Source: Ilyonectria destructans (Eukaryota; Ascomycota; Sordariomycetes; Hypocreales; Nectriaceae). Taken from it: a DNA stretch of 64,000 nt. Shown here in pieces: positions 20,687-31,300 of this stretch. The DNA lies in the NCBI GenBank assembly GCA_020740775.1, contig JAHEWK010000004.1, positions 2,542,001 to 2,606,000 on the forward strand, in the 5' to 3' direction. Within the stretch, counting starts at the first letter, position 1. Each line of letters opens with the position of its first letter. The position numbers and the translations under genes were made by a program. Under the pieces are notes generated by a model. That model made no database searches, was not told the origin of the DNA, and saw only the letters and a list, made by a program, of their open reading frames with translations.

Positions 20687-22732
20687 ATGCGGTACTTGAC
20701 GTGGCTACGGCCAGCTTGCCTGGTTGGCTCAATGCTGGCTGCATCGACAGCAGCTTTGCCACCGCAACCGCACGATCAGATACTATTATCCGGGGAAGAT
20801 ACATCGCCCGACAGCGATGGCAGTGAGACACCCGGGGACACTACCAGCAAGTCTAGCAATAGCAAGAAGAACATTGTCTTCATCCTCACCGACGACCAAG
20901 ATGCGGTGCTGGACTCTGTCTCCTACATGCCGCTATTGCACAAGCACATTGCCGACCAAGGCACCTCATTCGTCAACCACTTCACCACCACTGCCATTTG
21001 CTGTCCGTCCCGCGTCTCGCTCTGGACTGGCAAGCAACCTCACAACACGAATGTGACCGATGTTAGTCCTCCATATGGTAAGTATTTCCTATCTTACTGC
21101 ATTATAGGTGTCGCTTGAGTAGCGTTGCTGACCTACCAAGGCGGGTTTCCCAAGTTTGTCTCACAGGGCCTAAACGACAACTATCTCCCCGTCTGGCTGC
21201 AGGAGGCTGGTTACAACACCTATTACACAGGGAAGCTGTTCAACGCCCATACCATCTACAACTATGACTCGCCGTACCCTGCGGCATGGACCGGCACAAA
21301 CTTCCTCCTGGACCCGGGCACCTATTCCTATCTCAATCCCATCTACCAGCGCAATCGCGAGGCACCTGTGCAACACCATGGAGAGCACACGTCAGACCTG
21401 ATTGCTGGGTATGCTCGCGAGCTACTCGGGGAGGCCATTGACGCCGAGAACCCCTTCTTTCTTGCCATTGCACCCATTGCACCACACTCCAACATTGACT
21501 TCAACCGCGGCGGTGGTGCGCCTCATATGACCACTCCAATCCCGGCCAAGAGACACTCTCATCTCTTTGAGGGAGTCAAGGTCCCACGGTCAGACAACTT
21601 CAACCCAGACTCGGTATGTGTTCTCTACTAGCGCTTGTTGGCCTTGTTGCTCACATACACACAGCCCAGCGGTGTTAGCTGGATCCGCAAACTGCCCCAG
21701 CTGAACGAGTCTTCAGTCTCATACATCGATGATTACTATCGTGCTCGACTTCAAGCATTACAGGCAGTCGACGAAATCATCGAGCAAGTCGTCACTCAGC
21801 TCGACGAGGCTGGCCTGCTCGACGATACTTACATCATTTACTCCTCGGACAACGGGTTCCACCTCGGGCAGCACAGATTGCCCCCCGGGAAGGAATGTGG
21901 CTTTGACGAGGACATTCGAGTTCCTCTCTTCGTGCGCGGCCCAGGCGTAGCTGTTGGCTCCGTTGAGGATACCGTGACAACTCACATCGATCTGGCCCCG
22001 ACGATTCTCAAGCTGGCCGGAGTTGAACTCCGCCCTGACTTTGATGGCACCCCTATTCCAGTGCAGAAGGATGAAGCTAGCATCATCAGACATGAGCATG
22101 TTGCAGTCGAATATTGGGGAATGGCGCTTGCGGAGGGTGAAACGGGGGGTTTCGGTTTGTTCACCTTTTGTCGCATGATGATGTCTGGTTGCTGACAGAT
22201 GCTACAGACGGAAAAGGGCAGTATGTTGTTCGAAACAATACCTACAAGGGAGTTCGTATAGTGCACCAGAACTATGACCTTTACTACTCGGCCTGGTGCA
22301 ACAATGAGCACGAACTCTACGACATCAAGGCAGGTTCCCCTCATTCCTAGACTATGCCGAAGATTGTTAACATCATAGTAGAAGGACCCAGGGCAACTGA
22401 ATAACCTCGTTCGCGGAGCAGAAGCCTTTGGCCCTGAAAACTTGACACTTCTCGGAACCAGCATCACCCGGGTAGTTGATCGTCTGGACTCCCTCATGTT
22501 GGTGCTGAAGTCATGTCGAGGCAAGACTTGCGTAGAGCCTTGGAAGATCCTGCACCCACAAGGCGATGTGGAAAGTCTGCAAGATGCTCTCCAGCCGAAG
22601 TATGATGGGTTTTATCAGCTGCAGGTCAAGGTTCACTTTGATCGATGCGAGGATGGATATATCGTCGACGCCGAGGGGCCTCAAGTTGGCTACCAATACC
22701 GTGATGGGTTGGAGTGGCATCATTGGACTTGA
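20687..22732 (+). CDS. Secreted arylsulfatase
   Basis: Hydrolyses aryl sulfate esters to release sulfate, typically under sulfur limitation. Five exons are inferred: 20687-21077, 21141-21613, 21665-22136, 22208-22329 and 22382-22732, giving 602 aa. Residues 1-22 look like a signal peptide. The metal site TDDQD is at 68-72, and the sulfatase signature C105-C-P-S-R109 carries the Cys converted to formylglycine. Later blocks include YYTGKLFNAH, PFFLAIAPIAPH, YSSDNGFHLGQHRLPPGK and VPLFVRGPGV. Exon 3-4 junction is uncertain: acceptors ending at 22198 or 22207 both keep frame. The exon 4-5 intron (22330-22381) fits only with a GC donor, giving YDIK|KDPGQLNNL. The end of the protein matches fungal arylsulfatases. 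Transcribed away from the sulfotransferase gene. Confidence 0.88.
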
Positions 22733-23874
22733 ATGAGGTCTAATAACTGAAGATCTTATCTTGTTTAGAACCTATACCATGTCGTTATATGGATATCTCT
22801 CCATCCCAAGGGTCCTGGAGCTATAGATGCCTAAAGATGGGGCGACAGTGTATAAAAAGTTGAGCCCAATCACCCAAGGGCCTCGGATGAAGTGTTAGAC
22901 AAAGCGGCCTTGGCATGCTCCTGTGGATATCATTACGAACAACTGGTGTTGATTGTCTTGGCAAAATAGAAGAGTTTTCACAAGAGTGGAGTGTCCGGGA
23001 CCACCGTTGATGATGTGATAACTTGAACCACGACGGATCCACAGGCGCTCTGTGGACATAACATGATCCATCATGTGCTAACGACACATGGCTTGCTTAT
23101 GGATGTACTGTGGTAGTTCCATGTGCTCTTCACCGTACCAGAGTGGCCTCGGCCGTGTTGCAGGTCCGAGATGGCCTCAAATGCCGAACCTTGACACATA
23201 GTCTGAAAATGATGCAACGCCAATGCTTAAAGAATGGGACGACGATTTGTCTGTTTTGAGCACCTTGTACCGTCTGGTGATGGAGATCCAGGTTGCCCCT
23301 AATGCTTCGATCGCCTCTTCCGTCCCTTGCTCGTGACGACTGGGGTTTGAGACTCAGCTTTGGGAGGAACCCGTAGGAACCCGAACACGGCCAGAAATGC
23401 CCCGCTGATCAAAGAAGAAGAACTCATGGTCCAAAATAGTTGCGGTAAATCGGCCGGGTGTCTCATCGCCGTCGCCCATGTCGTTTTACATTTCAGCGAA
23501 CTCATGTAAGGCCTTGGAGTGGCTTTGCTGGGTTAGCTGGACCCACCAACTGTGGCGTCGCCATAAGATCCAAGTTGGCACCCGTGCTTTTCGAGTCTAG
23601 GCAAGGTAAATCAATGATTTGAGATCTAAATGGACACTGAAGGCTATTGTTTTTCAAGAAATCCCCTTTTTATTCTAGGAGGATGTTGTAGAAGTTGTTG
23701 ATAGAGGCACCGATTGAGCGTGGTAATTCACGGCTGCTCATTGGACACGCTGGCGTAGCAGCCATAATTCCAAGGCAGAAAATCGGAAACTGCCGACCTT
23801 GACCCGAGGAGCATCTCACGACAGCTCTGCACATCAAGCAACCTCACATCTCGAAGCCCAATTGAACCCGCAAC
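22733..23874. other. Intergenic region, no gene seen
   Basis: About 1.1 kb between the arylsulfatase and NDUFB7 genes. No conserved frame. The last 150 bp are the likely NDUFB7 promoter and leader. Confidence 0.45.
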
Positions 23875-24298
23875 ATGGCTTCCGACACCGCTTCCGAGCC
23901 GCGGCGTACGTCCTACCCGCTGGATTGATCCCCAGCGCCAATTTCCCCGGTCTCAATCGCTAACTCCCGCCGCAGAAGCGACCCGCGAGGAGATGCGCGA
24001 TGCCCGTCTCCCCATCGCCTACCGAGACAGCTGCGCCCACCTCCTGATCCCCCTCAACAAGTGCCGAAGGGATACGTGGTACGCTCCCTGGAAATGCACG
24101 GTAAGTTTCCTGCTGGGCTGTGCGGTTGCGGCCGCGCCGCCTACTCCCACGATTCCGCCGAGGACAAAACGCTCACAGCCACGGGATGGTTAGGACGAGC
24201 GACACGGTTACGAGAAGTGCCAATACGTCGAATTCAAGAAGCGAGTCGCCAAGATGGACGAGTTGAGGGAGTCGAAGGGCGGCGCGCGATCCAACTAG
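23875..24298 (+). CDS. NDUFB7: NADH:ubiquinone oxidoreductase B18 subunit (complex I)
   Basis: Accessory subunit of mitochondrial complex I, on the intermembrane-space side. Three exons, 23875-23905, 23976-24100 and 24194-24298, give 86 aa. It carries a perfect twin CX9C motif: C30-x9-C40 and C51-x9-C61, the Mia40 import and disulfide relay signature. Conserved segments are REEMRDARLPIAYRDSCAHL, DTWYAPWKC and HGYEKCQYVEFKKRV. Both introns are GT-AG (70 and 93 bp), the first with a CTAAC branch site. The first exon codes only about 10 residues, which explains why no long open frame starts at the true ATG. The protein length matches other fungal copies. Confidence 0.92.
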
Positions 24299-26745
24299 AC
24301 GGGCTCGTTGGAGCGTGGCGGCCGGCCGGACGGATTGTACATATACAACTGTGTAAGGAATGGGAATAGAGGCTTCCACCAAGACCAACATGCGGATCCA
24401 AGCGGCGTGAAGCGTGAACATCTGAGTTGGTGCGAGATGTGTACTAACCGTAGGAATGAGTTGGGATGCCGTTGGGAGCCACACGGCAGGGAAGGGAGGC
24501 TCTGCGTGAACGGGTACGACCCATTGGTCCAAGCAACGACAAGTGATATCGCCTCGAGGGACCTCCCAGGGTACCGACGACAGCCTTGTAGGAGGAAAGA
24601 GGATATTTATCGATCGACCCGGTTTATGCCATCGAAATGCCCCAAGCAACGAGGAAGTGGCAACAGCTGGAACGGGATTCCTCATGTGCGGGACGCCAAC
24701 AGAGCCCAACACCGATGACGAAAGGAATCTCACGATGAACCAGGTTCCTCGTCGAAGTGATATCAGCAGCGGAGACGAAAAATTCGGACGACGACCTTGT
24801 CAACAACCTTGAACGGAACCTGGATGGTTGGGAAAGAATGTGACCAAGACAGACAGGCATCATCATACGAGCAAAGTGCTTTTCGGGAACCGGCTGCAGT
24901 TCTCTGACCAAATCCCCGACCAGAGCGGCACGAAACAATGGAGGCTCTGCATGGACGACCAGGTTCATCCAGGTGAAGGACTCGTGGCATCAAACAAGTC
25001 AGTGTTCACAGAGTCGATGCATTGTCAATGAGACGCCGATGGCAGCCGCAGGACGATGAAGGAAGCACGACTGAATCAACCAAGTTGACGCGGTCGATAC
25101 CCATCGTAGAGTGCTTTGCGATCAAGACCTGGAGGGAACCGGACGATGGAAATGACAACCCAAGGCCTGAATGACAGGGTTGATGTTAACTATGTGCTAA
25201 TAGTTGAAATACCGAGAGGGTTTGAGCAGAGCCTCTTATGAATGCCCCACTGATGAGAGCCGCACAACGAGTAAAGGGAGCACATGGGTGAGATCACGGG
25301 CTGTATTTTTGTGGATTGACAGGGTGACGATGGTGGGACGCCTGGTCAATTGTGAATAGCGTCGCAATCGTGGCCATACAGATGATGAGTCTGCCTGGTC
25401 GATGACTGATGATATCCAGTCCTGGCATGAATGCGGCCGAGGTCAATTACCGACAAAAGCAAGACTGCGGCATCGGCCTTGTCTCAGTATGGCATGAATA
25501 AGTATATAATAAGCACGCCCGCCCGGAATTTAGTCTAGCGGGATCGGGACAGACTCATCAGAGATCGTGGAAGCTGAATAAATGCTGTGGGAGCAACACT
25601 ACCCATATATCCCGTCTCTGGCTAACCTTAACGGATGAACCAGGTCGGGTCAACAGCCATAGCCACCACCGAGGTATACCAGCGCGGTTAGAACATTGAC
25701 TGACATTGCTTGAAGATCGACACCCACCAGCCCTGGTGCAAAGGGACCGCGTTAAGACGTGTCCAAGCTGAGCGCGCTCCGTCGGCAGAGGCTTTGACGA
25801 CAAGCTTGGTGATGGGGTCTCTTGGCCACAGGGGCTCCGCCCCTTTGATGTCCGTTCTGCCAGGAGATGGTGCTCCGTGCATCGTCCTCCTCGTCATCCT
25901 CATCGCGGCTACCGGAGGTTGAAGGAAATGGGAGCAGATCCGTCACGCAACCCACGTCAATCTGGGTGAAACTAATCGTCATCGCTCTGTTAGCGTCTCG
26001 GCGGCCCCAAGTCACGTTCGAGTCAACAGGAGAAGGAATCCCGGCGCACCCGAAGGAGAAAAACACGTCTTGCCAAGCTCTCGTTTCACCTCGGTTCCGA
26101 GAAAATGAAAAGCTTTCGTGGCAACAAGTCGCTTGCAGAGGATGGAGCACACAGCCAAATCCCATGTAAGTCGACAGACATGCTCCCCGACGGGTGGCTT
26201 GCTTTGGGCAAATCCGAATCGGGCCACACGACGTGATTATCAGATCAGATCCACTCGCTTGGATCCCCCTGGCCTTGAGGCTCTTTTGCGGCTCCTTGGC
26301 GGCTCCATCCGATCCGACCAGATTGCACCTAACGTTAAGGCGTGAAACTGACCCACCACTTACAATAGCCGGCATTAGCAAACTCTTATTCAACGACGGT
26401 CCACAATTGCCATATGAACAGGCATCTCACCTACCGCCGCTCTCTTGGCACTGCCAATTCGGTCACTTTGTGGATTTCCGTCTACTCTGCGGAATGCCTG
26501 TGACCCAATTGTTGCAAGAACGCCTGTGGGTTATACTAAACAGTGGAGAAATGGACAACATGACGACTGGGCACAGCGATGATCGTGTGGAACCACTATT
26601 TGAATTCTCTTATATAACACTTTGGTCGGAACCCGACCGAATGACACATATCATACACTAGTAAAATCGCTCAGTCTTGGAAATGGCTGGTGCGCAATAT
26701 CTCACAGGGGAAAATAGGAAAAAGCGGGTGTGCTAAATGGTAGGC
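24299..26745. other. Intergenic region, no gene seen
   Basis: About 2.4 kb between the NDUFB7 and permease 3' ends. Several short words recur (GGAGGCTCTGC at about 24498 and 24942; AAGTGATATC at about 24542 and 24755; GATGAACCAGG at about 24734 and 25634), possibly an old diverged repeat, but no regular array is visible. Open frames up to 213 codons on both strands show no motif. Confidence 0.4.
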
Positions 26746-28262
26746 TCAGAACAAGGCGTTATCGCCACAGTCAAACACGCCCTGCACTGAACTGTCATCG
26801 GAGTTCATGAGGTCGATGAGCTCGGTGACAGAGGACCACAGGCCGGCACCGTTGATGAAAAGGGAAATGAAGATGAGGAAGAAGTTGATGCAAGCCAGGG
26901 TGGTCTTCTTCCATCCGTTGAACTTGACATCCCAGTTGATGTGGAGCCAGAAGATGCCGCTCAGGCCAAAGGTGAACCAGGAGATGGTGGTGGCGGAGGC
27001 AATGGACAGGATGGAGTCGAAGACGGGGATGGCGTTGGAGAGGAGGAAGCAGAGGACCCAGAAGACGGTGACAATGGTCATCCAGATGGACCACGAGCGG
27101 ACAGTGTTGGCAGTCATCTCGTGGGTCAACTTGGAACGCTTCATGACCTCGACGTAGACATACTTGATACCGGTGTGGCCGAAAGCCAGGCCGGTCGAGA
27201 AGACGGCGGGGAGCACGATACCGTAGGCAATCTGGGCGGTGACGTGAGGAGCAGAGCCCAGGGCAGGCGAGACAGTGTACTCGCCAGCAAGGCAGTAAAT
27301 GGCAATGGCGACGATGGTGTAGAAGCTAATGGATGACACCTCGAGGCAAGCCAGGGCAAAGTTGAAGTCGTTGACAGGGTCAATCATCTCAGCCATGTAC
27401 GAAACGAAGTTGATGTTTCCGGAGTAGGCGTAGCAGATCTTGAGGCAGGCGTTGAGGCCCTCACGGAAGCTAGGCTTGCCGACAATGAGGATCTCCTTGT
27501 CCCAGTTGGGGGGAGCATCGGTAGGGTTGCTGACGCCCAGGCTGATCATGACGATGAGGGCAGCGGCGATGACACTGATACAGCAGGGCAGACCGCTCTG
27601 GGAGACAAACTTGGCGGTACGGGGCGCGCAGAGGACCCAACAGCCGAGGCAACCGATGCCAATATAGCCGACGGTGCAGAGCGAGTGGCCGGAGATGGTG
27701 TTGAAGGCGATGGACAGGGTGACGGAGGCGGAGGCGGCGGTCATGATGACCTGGATGAGCAGACCGATTCCAGCAATAACCTCGAAGGTAGAGCCTCCGA
27801 CTACCTTGGCCATGTCGACGACGTTGAGGACATGCTGGTGGCGGCTGTAGAACTGCTTGAGTTCGAAGGCGGTATACCATGAGAGGCATCCAATACCGAT
27901 GATGGCGATGAGACCAGGGATGATTCCAAAGACTTTGAGCACGCCAGGAAGCGACAACACGCCCAAACCAACTTGGTTAGTGAGCAGAGCCTGCGTTTTT
28001 ATCACCGTTAGCTCTATTTATCTCCATCTCGTGGTGTTGTGGTGTTGTGGCTTACGAAGACGGTATCCCACTTGGTCATGGTGCGGAAGTTTTTGCTGCC
28101 CTCACCACCACCAAAGCCATTGTCGGCAACTTTTCCCGACCGCAGATCGGGACCAGTGGCCTTCTCATTGTCAATTTTCTCTTTGCTGTCGGTCTTGCTG
28201 GAGTCGAATCCCTGGTCAGAAGGGTAGATGGCGTTGTTCGCCTCTTGTGGGTAAGCAGCCAT
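26746..28262 (-). CDS. Amino-acid permease, AAAP family (MTR-like)
   Basis: Proton-coupled neutral or aromatic amino-acid transporter of the AAAP family, the family of Neurospora MTR, in the plasma membrane. Two exons, 28262-28056 and 27990-26746, give 483 aa. The first 60 residues are a hydrophilic cytosolic tail (MAAYPQEANNAIYPSD, with a Gly-rich FGGGEGSKNF before the first helix). The splice joins MTKWDTVF to ALLTNQVGLGVLSLPGVLK, restoring the family's first helix. About eleven hydrophobic segments follow, with family motifs YAYSGNINFVSYMAEM and GIKYVYVEVMKRS. The 65-bp intron has GTAAG and CAG ends. A frame open 13 codons into the intron is not part of the protein. The substrate is inferred from the family only. 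Confidence 0.88.
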
Positions 28263-28289
28263 GGCTGGTAATTTTGGGGTTTTGTTCAC

Positions 28290-28391
28290 TCAGTGTTTTG
28301 GCACAAGCTTTATATAAAAACACTCTTAGTGTTCAAACATAAGCTTTATATAAGGACACTCTTAGTTTTTGGACATGAACTTTATGCAAGG
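28290..28391 (+). repeat. 36-bp tandem repeats with TATA motifs in the permease promoter
   Basis: Three in-register copies start at 28305, 28341 and 28377, with a partial copy before the first. The unit is about CACTCTTAGTGTTTGGACAT followed by AAGCTTTATATAAGGA. The first two copies are near identical and the third is truncated and diverged. Each good copy contains TTATATAA, which reads as a TATA box on either strand, 50-90 bp upstream of the permease ATG. Confidence 0.75.
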
Positions 28392-31300
28392 TATGTCGGG
28401 ATATTTGGTGAGCTTATATGTGTCAAGGAGAGAAGAAAGTATATTTGATGGAGGGGAAATAGATGGACGAGGAGGGAGGAGATGGAATTGAGGATGGGAA
28501 AAATCGACTGTCTGAATGTTGACGAGGACAATATATATATCAACAATGTTGAGGAGACAGGGAAGAGGCACGGAGAGCAAGAGTAAGAGCAGGAGAGAAG
28601 CTCAGAATTCCCTCTCGCCGCTCCACGATGATCCTGGTCCACATACATTCTGGGGCGGTGTCCTTCTCCAAGCGGCAAACCCGTGAGCGCATCTCCATTT
28701 CCCTAATCGGATGACTAGACCATTTCAAATGGGGCAGAGGCATTTGCACCAGACCAATCTCCCCATGGTGGAGCGACGCGGAGCGGACCCCTTTGGCACA
28801 GAATCGGGGGAGCGCGGCCACACGGGGACCAAGGAAAACGGGGACCGTCCCCTGGATAACCTTGGGGCTACATGGAGACGGTGGAGATGCTTCCCGCGCT
28901 GGGCATTGTATCTCGTCGAGATGGTCGTGTCAGGTCATGGAGCCCCAATGAAGTTGCCGGAGCTGACTCTGGAGAATGGCTGCCTTCTCCATGGGGTGAG
29001 GGACGAATTGGACACGAGAATGCAAATGGCCCGTGGGGGATGGGACAGGCTACTCCATTCCAGAAGTTGTGATGTTACGTACTGGGACGTGTGCTTGGTC
29101 CGGCCCGGCCTTCATCCTGGAGGTTTGTGTCCGGGCCGGTTGAGCAGAGGCGGATGGTCCTCGACCTTAGTTGCCAAGTGACTGCTGGTGTTTATCTAAC
29201 CTGCTTTCAATGTTTGCCATGAACTGTGCATGTCTCCTAAGCCCCCTCAGAGTCGAGGGAGCGCACGCTCGCTGTACAATGACGGACGAGGCGTTACCGA
29301 CGAACGTTTCTAGCGGTGGCAAAGAACTCTAAGTGCAAGGGTGGCAGACGCAAGCTGGCGGAGCCGCACGCCGCCTGGTGACGACGGCGCCACGGCGGCG
29401 GCTCGGCGGTGGTCTAAGGGTCTTGTGGTCGTTGGAACAACGCTATCCGAGGCTGACGGCGGCCCATCGCCTTTGGCCACTAGACCCAGGGCGGAGGATC
29501 GGAGTGGACCTAGGGCGAAACAAGGACTGACCTGGGATCTGGGATGCGGCATTGCTTTGCTGAGAGGAACGAGAATGATGTCTCTACCACTGGCTCGGGA
29601 GAGAAAGGTCTCTCCCGTCGGACGGATAGGGAAAGGGATCCTTCGTCCACGGCCCAACAGGCAGAATCTGGCAGCAGCCAAGCTGGCCACGCATGAGGAA
29701 TTAACGACTGTGCGTTCACGTCCATCCTGGTTTGCCTAACTGGGAACAAGTGATAGGGACGGGGCCAATGGCAGACCCACGGATTGCCGCGAGATAGATC
29801 CATCAAGGCACGGGGCGGGTAGGCCAAGGCGGACGAAGGGAGACGGGGCATGATGGGAAACGCCAGAAAGTCATTCACTGTCTGCCAAGCTGGCAACGTG
29901 TTTCTTTGTTTTAGGATGCCTCTAACAGCCAGACGCCAGTGTCATTAGTTTTTTCTTAACCTCGCCACCCAGACCCGTGGGAGAGCCTCCTGTAGTTTAA
30001 GAATTGACTAAGACATCCATCGCGGCGGCTGTGGCCCGCGACTCTGCGGCCCCTGTCCCTGTCTCTCTGACGTCTTTCTGGCGCATTTACACAACGGCTA
30101 TCCACCTTTTGCATTGCAGAGCGGCCACCGTCGGCGCCAAGGACAACAGTCACCCGCTTCTAGTCGTATTCTAGAAACAAGCCGGCGAGGTGCGAGTGGG
30201 CCGGAGTGGACCGGAGTGGGCCGGTTTCACCCCGGTGCTCCACCCGGAGACCCGTTGTTCATCCTCCGTCGACGACTCTCACGGCTCGACGGCGCCAAGC
30301 CGACCACGGGTCCGCCGTTGTCCGGGCGTGGCCCGACTCGTTCACAGCATGTCTGCCAAGGCGCTTTCTCTTCTCTGGCTGGCTGTCCGGGCTACTGCGG
30401 TGGTGCTCCGGCGGGGATTTGCTGCAATCCTAGAATGCCCTATTGCCCTTGGCACTCGGTACGCCTCCATGGGCCATTCGCCTGGGACACTCATGATGGA
30501 ACACCACATGGGACGCCATGACACGTCGATTCCAGCATCGCCTCCTCTCCAGTATTGTTACGTACAACGCCCCGTCTCCCCATGGGACAAGTGCTGTTGC
30601 CCCAGGTCATCGCCCTCGGGGGCTCCCGCTTCCCCATGGTGAAGATGATTCCTCAAGCCTTGGCTTGCCTCGCGCCGACGCAACTCGCAGAGTTATTGGG
30701 TCGTCCCCTATTCGCCTGTGAAGATCGGACCCCGAGCATACCGGAGGAATATATGGCGGGTCGACGGGCCCGCGCCGGTGATGGGTCCGCGAGGAGAGTC
30801 CCGTGCAGAACGGTGATGCCGCCTTTCATCCTGACCCTTTTAGGCGCGGCCAAATAATATCGTGGTGCCACCGCGGTATTCCCCCCAGATCCCTTCTCCC
30901 TCCTCCGCACGCCTCACCGCGGCATTCTCGCCGACTCGCATTCAACCCTCAGCCTTGCCCAAGACACGAAGTACCACCTAGCTTTTCGCAGCTGCTTCTT
31001 TGGGCAAGCTTCATCTTGCTCATCGCCCACCCGTCTCTATCTCCCGTCTCCCGTCTACTAGGGGGACAGCATACCATTCCGGCATCCGCTGCGGCTCTGT
31101 CCAAGAATGCCGCCACCAACTAACTCTGTTTTGACCTGCTACTTGACGCCACTTCCCATCTCATCCCTTTCACTGTCGGCAATGCTCGAGAGTATGTTTA
31201 CCGCACAGTACGCTTTCCGATGGCACAACCCAAGAGACCCGTGCACTAGGACCCAGACAGAACCTTGCTCCTACGAGGAAGGGCCTGCGGTATTTTGTGC

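Noticed and set aside
26194..26661. 155-codon frame on plus
   Set aside because: No motif; overlaps equally long frames on the other strand, as expected by chance.
30114..30642. Overlapping 135- and 150-codon frames on plus
   Set aside because: Two frames open over the same DNA, both Arg/Pro-rich from GC bias; no domain.
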